Shown piece by piece: positions 43,901 to 50,015 of a stretch of 64,000 nt of DNA. How positions within the stretch are numbered: position 1 is the stretch's first letter; the number at the start of each line of letters is the position of its first letter. The notes under the pieces were generated by a model, which worked only from the letters and a program-made list of their open reading frames with translations, was not told the DNA's origin and ran no database searches. Position numbers and translations under genes: made by a program. The DNA comes from Dyadobacter sp. CY326 (GTDB lineage Bacteria; Bacteroidota; Bacteroidia; Cytophagales; Spirosomataceae), in the NCBI RefSeq assembly GCF_021390515.1, contig NZ_JAJUXI010000011.1, positions 208,296-272,295 on the forward strand. The letters run 5' to 3'.

Positions 43901-45105
43901 AAATTCCAGCCAGTTTTCAAGGATTGTATTTTCAATGTTTCATTTCCGGCGGGCACTGCGGCGAGCATGTTAACAGTTTTATAAGCCTGCATGCCGCCCG
44001 TTTGTGGAACTGTAATGCGTCCCAGTTCCGTCCCATTCCCTCTTTTCAAAGCAAATGAAGCTTCCGGGCTATAACCGTTTGCGACGCGAAAACTAAAAGT
44101 ATAAATGCTTGCCTCGGCCGAATTGACCTTATATTCCATCCAACTATCGTCCTGGATCCAGCCAATATTTTCGCCTCCGCCTTCATCGGGCGTCGCCTCG
44201 GTTCCAATGCTATGAGAAGCGTCAAAGCTTTCAGCTTCGATTTTTGCAGGCAACGCAACGCCAATAGTTGGAGCGGCTAGCGGAGCGAATTCAAACCAGT
44301 TGAGATTGAACGCACCGGACACGATTGAAAGACGGATAAGCTGGCTTCCGGCAGGCAATGTTAATGGTATGCCAATGGTTTCCCAACTTTGCCAGCCTCC
44401 GGTTTGAGGCACATTGATCTGTCCAAGTAAAGCTCCGCTGCCATTTTTTATCTGAATTATGCCAGCGCCATAACTGTTGGCAATCCGGAAATTTGCCGAG
44501 TAAGTGCCGGCAGCAGCCAGTTTAATGTTATAGTCGAGAAAGTCACCATCATCAATATAGCCTACATTCAAATTTCCATCAACGTCGGAAGTGGTTTCCG
44601 TCCGGACATCGCTCACGGCGTCAAAATCTTCCGCTTCAACTCTTCCGATAACATTGCGAGATGCTATCGCTTCAAACCAATTGAAATTAAAACCGCCTTT
44701 TTCAGCAAAGATCCGGATTGTTTGATTGCCTTGCGGAAGCAGCGCTACGAAGCTAATGGTGGTGTAGTTTTGCCAGCCGCCAGTCTGTGGCACAATGCGT
44801 TGCCCAAGAATATTGCCATTGGGTGACCTGAGTGAAAGTGTTGCTTCGGGACTGTATCCATTGGAAACCCGAAAATGCAATGTGTAATACCCCAAAGCGG
44901 ATACATTAACACTGTAATCCATCCAACTTCCGTCTACGATCCAGCCCACATTTGAGCCGCCGCCGGTGTCGCCGGTTGGTTCTGTGGCGACTGAGTTCAT
45001 TGTAGCATACTCCTCAGCTTCTATTCTTCCAGGCAGCGCCTTATATGACTGTGCCTGAACTAATAAGGAGGAGAATAAAAAAATGGAGAGTAAAAGTTTT
45101 TTCAT
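40945..45105 (-). CDS. T9SS-secreted multi-CBM6 protein with a clan GH-A-like domain
   Basis: This 1386-residue protein has a signal peptide (KLLLSIFLFSSLLVQAQ). Four CBM6-like carbohydrate-binding modules cover about residues 20-543, each with an IEAEE/VEAED-type start and a final NFNWFE or NLNWFE. A bacterial Ig-like segment (about 545-635) and a galactose-binding-like domain (about 645-790) follow. Next comes a TIM-barrel-like glycosidase region (about 795-1230) with a candidate acid/base in YIECDNERD and nucleophile in VWITEAGYD. The C-terminal T9SS type A sorting domain has VNVFPNPATDFINIEL. Modules 1 and 3 resemble each other, as do 2 and 4, so a two-module unit was duplicated. It should be exported through SprA and act on a polysaccharide at the cell surface. 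Confidence 0.88.
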   Translation of the reverse strand: MKKLLLSIFLFSSLLVQAQSYKALPGRIEAEEYATMNSVATEPTGDTGGGSNVGWIVDGSWMDYSVNVSALGYYTLHFRVSNGYSPEATLSLRSPNGNILGQRIVPQTGGWQNYTTISFVALLPQGNQTIRIFAEKGGFNFNWFEAIASRNVIGRVEAEDFDAVSDVRTETTSDVDGNLNVGYIDDGDFLDYNIKLAAAGTYSANFRIANSYGAGIIQIKNGSGALLGQINVPQTGGWQSWETIGIPLTLPAGSQLIRLSIVSGAFNLNWFEFAPLAAPTIGVALPAKIEAESFDASHSIGTEATPDEGGGENIGWIQDDSWMEYKVNSAEASIYTFSFRVANGYSPEASFALKRGNGTELGRITVPQTGGMQAYKTVNMLAAVPAGNETLKIQSLKTGWNFNWFEAKASRPLTGRMEAETFDVASDVRTEETTDANGGASVTYIDDADWLDYNVKLATAGVYTIGFRVSNSYGNGDIEIKSGAGVVLGHVNVPQTGGWNDYSTIRTTINLPAGSQILRIYANRGAFNLNWFEITTGVVQDPSTITFAEIGDKGLQEGTFNLVASSNNNESPITYSSSNPSVATVSNATGIWKATLVGAGQTTITASQSASEHYLQAENVARTLTVTAQSNPTNPIAGTKIVLDPKRWYQLTNAANGLDGLFDGNLETDVLTGWGKAIDYYDAYYPLRDGEQITLQSIRFFDYTGSTENQPLLLSVIDDQWNRIPVGKFTGSVYNGWVGPYPDRASNSSFALDAPISNIRYLVLTIPNLLPTEIEFYGSYTPAPPANGTGRIKNIRLNDMLGVNGYEWNFQDGAHTESLVEAKVTAAKSFSGFRHYMDWEKLESREGVFSYNPTLSGSWNYDLIYQRLKQENIEVLACLKTLPGWMLASYPEGERDSENVPVRFGKDFKDPLSYIEQAKVAFQYVARYGSNVNVNPSLLKVDTIPRWFGDYPNTVKIGLDLVKYIECDNERDKWWKGRKGYQTAREYAANISAFYDGHKNTMGPGVGVKNADPNMKVVIAGMVTGPDYLKGMVDWCKEFRGYRPDGSVNLCWDVVNFHLYTDDASSNQSGTSTRGVAPEVGNAYVTLDNFVKTSKEMSQEMPVWITEAGYDLTQTSPLKAIPIGSKSPMQTQADWILRTSLFSARHGIEKIFYYQMYDDNPAWGWMFGSSGLLNDDFSRRPVADYFVQTKKLFGDYVYKETINADPVVDRYELNGKSVFILTVPDEVGRTAEYTVNLGGSGVANIYTPTAGSNNMALQEKSIVDGKVTVTVTETPIFVTAGNANARTAAAAPALTPKEFPLHEDVNVFPNPATDFINIELANENSADVEFKVFDARTGRLYKDNRVQKPGNKMSHKLNLANLPVGSYIIEVKQGNESTFRKLAKVH

Positions 45106-45281
45106 TTCCGAGGATTTAATTTTTCGGAAATATACAATTTGTTTAAGGTTATCAAATTGATTTGTAGAAATATTTCTATGTAACTAATGTAGACAAATCG
45201 CTCATTGTAACAGAATGCAATGCTTGCAGCGGCTCAAAGTTTTAAGTGAAAACCGCTGTGTAACATTGCCCATAATCGGCT

Positions 45282-47015
45282 TTAATCTACGACTTCAAGC
45301 AGGTAAAATGCGTAGGATTCCAATATCAAGAAATCAGCATCGTTTCCAGTCTCAAAGTAAGTTTCGCGCCAGTGGTCGTATAGTTTTACCGGAGTCAGGC
45401 CATTGTATCGGAATGAATGCCAGGTAAGATAAGCACTTTCATTGCTGTAATTGAAAATGCAAAATAGTGCCTTTTCTTTTCCATTACGGACAAATCCGGC
45501 GACATGGATGTTGTGCCTTGGTAGCCAGCGCGTGTTATTAACGTCGGCAACGACAGGCAGTTTTGCACGAATTTCCAGCAGTTTCTTGGTTCCGGCGTAA
45601 ATCCTGTTTTCCACTGTGCCTTCCACATTTACCAGCCGATTTTTCTCCCAATCAATTAAAGGCCCGTTCATCCATCGATCATCATTGCCGTTATCCTGCA
45701 CATCCTGAAACGAATAATCATTAAAATAACCCGCCTCATCTCCATAAAATAACACGGGAAGTCCACCAACAAAGAAGCTGTTCGCCTGCATTAACAGCAT
45801 TTTCTGAATGGAAATGTTAATCTGATGCTCGTTTTTAGCATTAACAGCCTTTTCCAAGCCACATAGCGATGCCAATGTGCCGCTGATGTGTGTATTTGGA
45901 GTTTCTATATCAGGAGCAAACGATGTTGCTGAGGACGTTGAAATAGAAAAAGAGTCAGAAAAATATTCGCTTAGATATTTTCGGTGCTCATTGGGCGTAA
46001 ACCCAGCATCAAGGATCATGTGGTCGTCGTAATCCAGAGCGATATCATTGTGGTTGCGCGTGTAAGTGATCCAGGTTGTGCCAAATGGTTTTTCAGAAAG
46101 CACAGGTTGTGCAGCCATCATCGCCGAAACTTGCCCCGATGCCAATGCATCCCATTGAAGCGCCATTTGAGTGGTGTTATAGGCAAAGTCGAACTCTTTT
46201 GCCAGATAACGTCCTTCGCCAAAACACTTCATAATTTCACCGGGCTCAGTGATGGATTCTCCCAACAATGCCATTCCTGGTGCAGTCACTTGCACACATT
46301 GTTTCAACAATTGAAAAATCGTATGCGTTTGGGAGGCATTCTGGCTGTTTCTTTCCAGTCCTGCGATATGTGTTGCAGACGCGTTTATGCGCAAAATATC
46401 CACTCCCAGATTGGCATAGACCAGCGCATTGGCCAGCATTTCTACAAAAATTTGCGGATTAGTTGAATTGAAGTCATGGTTGAGATCAAGCCCCAGCATG
46501 AGATTCATGCCATTTGCGTGCATTTCCACACGAACTGCTTCCAGATCCCGCAAGTTCTCAAATCGCAAGTCAACGCTTTTGAGATCAGAGGTTGCATCAC
46601 TGTTAATCTTCCCGTCGGAACTTTCCAGGCTTGGCATGAGGTGCAAGACATTCACGCCCAAGTCCCGCAGGTAAGGAAATTTTCCTGGCAAAGCCTCAAT
46701 GTTCCCGCAGAAGCGATCAATATACAGGCTCATTCCAGCAAGCTGATTGCTCAAATACCAGTTTTCGTCTTTATGATAATCTCGATCCCGCAGCTCCTGT
46801 AACCGGTTTTGATGGGAAGCAATCAGGACTTCGATCAGTCTCGTGAAATTATCGTTATAATCCGGGTGATTTGCATAAAGCTGCGTGTAAAGGTCCCGGA
46901 TTTCAGAAGCGTGTAAAACGAGTTTGGTATAGAACTTTTTATCGGCGCCTGCAATGTCTAAGTTATTGTTTTGTACGGCGTCAAAAAGGGCTGTAACGAT
47001 CTGATTGTTATTCAT
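45282..47015 (-). CDS. Degenerate amylosucrase-like GH13 protein
   Basis: This 577-residue protein follows the amylosucrase order: N-terminal helical domain, then SNQLAGMSLYIDRFCGNIEA, LGVNVLHLMPSL, LGVDILRI, the LLGES strand, and GGLPVLFYGDEAGYFND near the end. Two catalytic residues are changed. The nucleophile motif R-x-D reads R209-I-N211, and the transition-state motif R-x-HD reads R320-N-H-N323. The acid/base Glu253 remains. The B domain is also missing: LDLNHDFNSTNPQIF joins region I directly to the segment that normally follows about 65 residues later. The frame is intact and well conserved elsewhere, so this looks like a maintained non-catalytic homologue. There is no signal peptide. 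The CBM6 gene lies downstream on the same strand. Confidence 0.85.
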   Translation of the reverse strand: MNNNQIVTALFDAVQNNNLDIAGADKKFYTKLVLHASEIRDLYTQLYANHPDYNDNFTRLIEVLIASHQNRLQELRDRDYHKDENWYLSNQLAGMSLYIDRFCGNIEALPGKFPYLRDLGVNVLHLMPSLESSDGKINSDATSDLKSVDLRFENLRDLEAVRVEMHANGMNLMLGLDLNHDFNSTNPQIFVEMLANALVYANLGVDILRINASATHIAGLERNSQNASQTHTIFQLLKQCVQVTAPGMALLGESITEPGEIMKCFGEGRYLAKEFDFAYNTTQMALQWDALASGQVSAMMAAQPVLSEKPFGTTWITYTRNHNDIALDYDDHMILDAGFTPNEHRKYLSEYFSDSFSISTSSATSFAPDIETPNTHISGTLASLCGLEKAVNAKNEHQINISIQKMLLMQANSFFVGGLPVLFYGDEAGYFNDYSFQDVQDNGNDDRWMNGPLIDWEKNRLVNVEGTVENRIYAGTKKLLEIRAKLPVVADVNNTRWLPRHNIHVAGFVRNGKEKALFCIFNYSNESAYLTWHSFRYNGLTPVKLYDHWRETYFETGNDADFLILESYAFYLLEVVD

Positions 47016-47203
47016 AATCTAAAAATTTAAGCCGTTTCCTGCAAGCTGTCGTCAACTTGCTGCGCCAGCAGCATGCCAAAACCTAACACTTTTTGAGTCA
47101 CATTCCTTTAATGTGCTCAAATGTAATATTGTTTAACCAAGAAAAAAGAAAAATATTTTCAGACTTGCGGCGCCCTAATGACACTTACGATGCTCAGCAG
47201 AAA

Positions 47204-47470
47204 TTAAATAAATGCAGGAATTCCGGGCTCTTGTCCAGGAAGAATCGAAGGATCGATTTCCGGCGTAGATGGTTCTACCGGCGGAAGTTCAGGTTGCGGA
47301 TAAGTCGGCGAAGTTTCAGGATCTCTTTCAAATGGAGGCGTTTCTTCCGGAACATCGGGCGACGGCACTTCCGGGCGAGGATCAAAAGGAGGCGTTTCTC
47401 TCGGGTCAGACGGGTCATTATCTGTAAACGACGATTCCCAATATTCGGAGGCAATTTGGTAAATATCCAT
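47204..47470 (-). CDS. Small Pro/Glu-rich hypothetical protein
   Basis: From ATG 47470 the product has 88 residues. A short helical start (MDIYQIASEYWESSFTDND) is followed by a disordered Pro-, Glu- and Asp-rich tail with repeated ETPPFxxxPE units (RETPPFDPRPE and EETPPFERDPE), ending LPGQEPGIPAFI. There is no signal peptide and no recognised family. The repeated units argue for a real protein rather than chance. The frame extends upstream to 47605 but without convincing sequence. Confidence 0.5.
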   Translation of the reverse strand: MDIYQIASEYWESSFTDNDPSDPRETPPFDPRPEVPSPDVPEETPPFERDPETSPTYPQPELPPVEPSTPEIDPSILPGQEPGIPAFI

Positions 47471-47597
47471 GATATTCAAATGTTTGTTGTGTAACTGCAA
47501 TGTGGATGTGTGAGTTACAATAACTGTGCCGGGTTGGTGTGAGTGGGTTTCGGCTCCTTGCATATTGAAGCTAACGTAACCTAAGACACCTGAGGAA

Positions 47598-47635
47598 TTT
47601 TTCAATATTTGAAAAATTTTTCAGTTTATGAAAAA
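47598..47635. promoter_or_regulatory. Two tandem operator-like palindromes upstream of higB
   Basis: TTTTTCAA-TAT-TTGAAAAA (47598-47616) is followed immediately by TTTTTCA-GTTTA-TGAAAAA (47617-47635). The two half-site pairs are clearly related and end 16 bp before the higB start. They are good candidates for autoregulatory sites of the HigA protein. Confidence 0.65.
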
Positions 47636-47651
47636 TCCGTAAATTTACAGT

Positions 47652-47945
47652 ATGGTCATAATTGCAAAAACAGCCTTGCAAGAATTCATAAAATCGAACT
47701 ATGCTGCGGCCGAGCCGCTTAATTATTGGTATGAAAAGACTCGGCGAGGTGATTGGGCGAATTTTGCAGATGTAAAAAAGACTTTTAATAGCGTCGACTC
47801 AGTTGGAAATGATCGCTTTGTATTCAACATAAAAGGGAATTCTTATCGGTAGGTTGCAATGATCCATTTTGATAAGAGGACGGTTTACATACGATTTATC
47901 GGCACACACACTAGTTATGATAAAATCAATTGTTCCACTATTTGA
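47652..47945 (+). pseudogene. higB: higB toxin gene with a single amber stop
   Basis: The frame encodes a HigB-type mRNA interferase: IIAKTALQEFIKSNYAAAEP, LNYWYEKTRRGDWANFADVK, FNIKGNSYR. It then meets TAG at 47850-47852, but continues in the same frame with VAMIHFDKRTVYIRFIGTHT and SYDKINCSTI to the natural TGA at 47943-47945. Relatives have a hydrophobic residue at the stop position (YRL), so a single TTG-to-TAG change explains the break. The lost C-terminal third contains conserved residues of the fold, so the toxin should be inactive unless the stop is read through. The antitoxin gene starts 9 bp after the natural stop. Confidence 0.88.
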
Positions 47946-47954
47946 AATAATGCC

Positions 47955-48341
47955 ATGATCGACAAAATAAGAAATGAGACGCAATACAAGCAGGTTATCA
48001 AACTGATAGAGGGATTTATTCAGAAGGCGACGGAGGCAGGCGGTTTTCATGCTTTGAATGAAATAGAGTCTGAGGAGTTGCATAAGCTTACCCTGCTCGC
48101 TGAATCTTATGAAGACAATGTGCTCAATATCATGCCATTGACAGTTACGATAAGGTCGGTCGTGCAGCAGCGGATCACTGAAATGAATATTACACAGGGA
48201 AAGCTTGCAGAAATGTTTGGGATGGGGTCAGCAAAAATCTCACAGATATTAAATGGGAAAAGAGAACCTGACGTGCCTTTTCTAAAAGCCATTCACGAAA
48301 AACTTGGCATCGACGGCAACTTTATTCTTGATAGGGTTTAG
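47955..48341 (+). CDS. higA: HigA-type antitoxin
   Basis: This 128-residue protein has a helical N-terminal domain (about residues 1-60, YKQVIKLIEGFIQKATEAGG) and a C-terminal XRE helix-turn-helix (about 70-125, MNITQGKLAEMFGMGSAKIS then LNGKREPDVPFLKAIHEKLG). This is the usual antitoxin layout paired with the HigB upstream. The gene is intact although its toxin is interrupted. It may persist as a repressor of the tandem operator upstream. Confidence 0.88.
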   Translation: MIDKIRNETQYKQVIKLIEGFIQKATEAGGFHALNEIESEELHKLTLLAESYEDNVLNIMPLTVTIRSVVQQRITEMNITQGKLAEMFGMGSAKISQILNGKREPDVPFLKAIHEKLGIDGNFILDRV

Positions 48342-48441
48342 TTCTTCGGGCATTGTCCGATTCTATCCAAAAAAAATTTACTGCTCCTGGAATTATTTAT
48401 TCATTTGCTTTGTAGTCTACGCACTGTGCAGTTAAATTAAT

Positions 48442-48463
48442 ATATTCAAATCTATCTATATAT
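48442..48463. promoter_or_regulatory. 22-nt direct repeat, copy 1 (ArsR-type site)
   Basis: This site immediately upstream of the ArsR-type gene agrees at 20 of 22 positions with a second copy at 48902-48923 ahead of the efflux operon. Both have the AATCnATCTATATAT core. The shared placement suggests that the ArsR-type protein binds both. Confidence 0.55.
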
Positions 48464-48471
48464 CATAAGTC

Positions 48472-48747
48472 ATGGAGGTCAGGAAAGTGGAGCGGATTTC
48501 AAAGGCGTTGAGCGACCCCAGCCGTATTCTCATATTGCAGCAGTTGCGTCAAAAAGAGGATTGTTTGTATTGTCACGAAATTTCGGATTTTATCGATCTG
48601 ACGCAACCTTCCATTTCGCATCATGTCAAACAACTTGCCGACGCGGATCTAATTGTTGTTGAAAAAGAAGGAAGGAACGTCAAATACAAATTGAATAAAG
48701 GGATTCTTAATGAATACGTTCAATTCCTTAACACATTAAAAATTTAA
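48472..48747 (+). CDS. ArsR-family winged-helix regulator
   Basis: This 91-residue protein has the ArsR/SmtB fold: ISKALSDPSRILILQQLRQK, a cysteine pair in DCLYCHE (Cys31 and Cys34), and the recognition helix LTQPSISHHVKQLADADLI. The Cys pair sits close to the metal-binding ELCVC position of ArsR proteins, so metal or thiol sensing is possible. It lies upstream of the RND efflux operon in the same direction and is the likely repressor. Repeats in front of both transcription units fit that role. Confidence 0.88.
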   Translation: MEVRKVERISKALSDPSRILILQQLRQKEDCLYCHEISDFIDLTQPSISHHVKQLADADLIVVEKEGRNVKYKLNKGILNEYVQFLNTLKI

Positions 48748-48758
48748 ATTTTTTGCCC

Positions 48759-48786
48759 TAATATATCGATACATTTCAATATATTA
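48759..48786. promoter_or_regulatory. AT-rich dyad between arsR-like gene and RND operon
   Basis: TAATATAT and ATATATTA form an 8-bp inverted repeat with a 12-nt spacer, 11 bp after the ArsR-type stop codon. It resembles the imperfect AT-rich dyads bound by ArsR/SmtB proteins. Confidence 0.4.
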
Positions 48787-48817
48787 ATAAGTAACCCGCG
48801 TTTACATCTATCGTCGA

Positions 48818-48848
48818 GACTTCCCAAGTCTTGGAGACTTGGGAAGTC
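48818..48848. repeat. Palindrome of the GACTTCCCAAGT family, copy 1
   Basis: GACTTCCCAAGTC and GACTTGGGAAGTC make a perfect 13-bp stem with a TTGGA loop. A related, less perfect copy lies at 63862-63892. It sits between the ArsR-type gene and the efflux operon, where it could attenuate transcription. Confidence 0.8.
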
Positions 48849-48901
48849 TGGACCAGCCACGAAAAACAGAAAACTACAAACCAGTCAATCGAATAATTCA
48901 A

Positions 48902-48923
48902 ATATTTAAATCAATCTATATAT
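48902..48923. promoter_or_regulatory. 22-nt direct repeat, copy 2 (ArsR-type site)
   Basis: This second copy of the site at 48442-48463 ends inside the ATG of the efflux adaptor gene. A protein bound here would cover the translation start region and block the operon. Confidence 0.55.
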
Positions 48924-50004
48924 GGAAAAGACAATCCATTCTGCAAAAATCATATCAGGCCTCATTATAACGGGGGTGATATTGTTATCCGTTTATCTCA
49001 AAGGATACACATCCGAAAAGGCTGAGCCGAAAAAACCAGCCGCCGCCGCAGCAGCACAACCAACGGGCGTTCCGGTTGATGGTCAGGTGCTTCGCTCGGA
49101 ATCGTTAAACGAAGAAATGATCGTTTCCGGAACGCTGATGGCATTTCAGGAAGTGAGCATTACAAGTGAGCTTAGCCGCAAAGTCGTGGCGGTGCATGCG
49201 AAAGAAGGGAAATTCGTGACAGCAGGAACATTGCTTTTCAAGTTAGACGACGCAGACCTGCTGGCTGAATTGGAACAATTGAAACAACAGGAAAAACTGG
49301 TTCTTTTAAATGAAAGAAGACTTAAAGACCTGATTGACAGAGAAGCAGCCATTCAACAAGATTATGATCAGGCATTTACCAATCTCAAAGTTCTGCAAGC
49401 GAAAATTGAGCAGTTGAAAGTGACTATTTCCAAAACAAGCATCCGCGCGCCATTTAGCGGAAACCTGGGGATTGTGAATGTTTACACCGGCGCTTTCGTT
49501 ACGCCCGGCAGCCCGCTTGCATTGCTTACCGACAACAGCCGTCTTAAAATCGACTTCGCCATTCCTGAGAAACACGCCAACACATTGAAAACCGGCGATC
49601 AGGTGGACTACAATGTGGAGTCAAACGACAAAGTTTACAAAGGCAGGATTGTCGCGCATGAAGCAGGTTTAGACCAAAAAACAAAAACGCTTCTAATGCG
49701 TGCGGTGACAGATAATAAAGGCAGCGAATTATTGCCAGGTCAAAGTGCGCGGTTGACATTGCGTTTAAGCAACACCGGTAACGCCATTCTGGTCCCGAAT
49801 CAGGCATTGATCCCATCGTCCAAAGGTTACAGCGTGTATGTTGCCAATGCAGGGAAGGCTGGTTTTAAAGCCATTGAGGTGGGTGAGCGCAATGCATTTT
49901 CAGTGCATGTTACAAAAGGGCTGGCTCCCGGCGACACGGTGATTACCAGCAATATGCTGCGGTTGACTCCCGGTTCAGCCATTCAATTGGTTTCTATTAA
50001 ATAA
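48922..50004 (+). CDS. RND efflux periplasmic adaptor
   Basis: This 360-residue protein has an N-terminal membrane anchor (AKIISGLIITGVILLSVYLK) and a barrel-sandwich (lipoyl-like) domain flanked by a coiled-coil hairpin (about residues 100-170). That domain is shown by VHAKEGKFVTAGTLLFKLDD and SIRAPFSGNLGIVNVYTGAF. A beta-barrel domain follows, with LRLSNTGNAILVPNQALIPS near the C-terminus. It links the inner-membrane pump and the outer-membrane channel encoded directly downstream. The start overlaps a candidate regulator site. Confidence 0.93.
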   Translation: MEKTIHSAKIISGLIITGVILLSVYLKGYTSEKAEPKKPAAAAAAQPTGVPVDGQVLRSESLNEEMIVSGTLMAFQEVSITSELSRKVVAVHAKEGKFVTAGTLLFKLDDADLLAELEQLKQQEKLVLLNERRLKDLIDREAAIQQDYDQAFTNLKVLQAKIEQLKVTISKTSIRAPFSGNLGIVNVYTGAFVTPGSPLALLTDNSRLKIDFAIPEKHANTLKTGDQVDYNVESNDKVYKGRIVAHEAGLDQKTKTLLMRAVTDNKGSELLPGQSARLTLRLSNTGNAILVPNQALIPSSKGYSVYVANAGKAGFKAIEVGERNAFSVHVTKGLAPGDTVITSNMLRLTPGSAIQLVSIK

Positions 50005-50015
50005 ATCTATTAGTC

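Noticed and set aside
43438..44058. 206-codon plus-strand frame opposite the CBM6 region
   Set aside because: The opposite strand encodes four clear CBM6-like modules. This frame only mirrors their codon bias.
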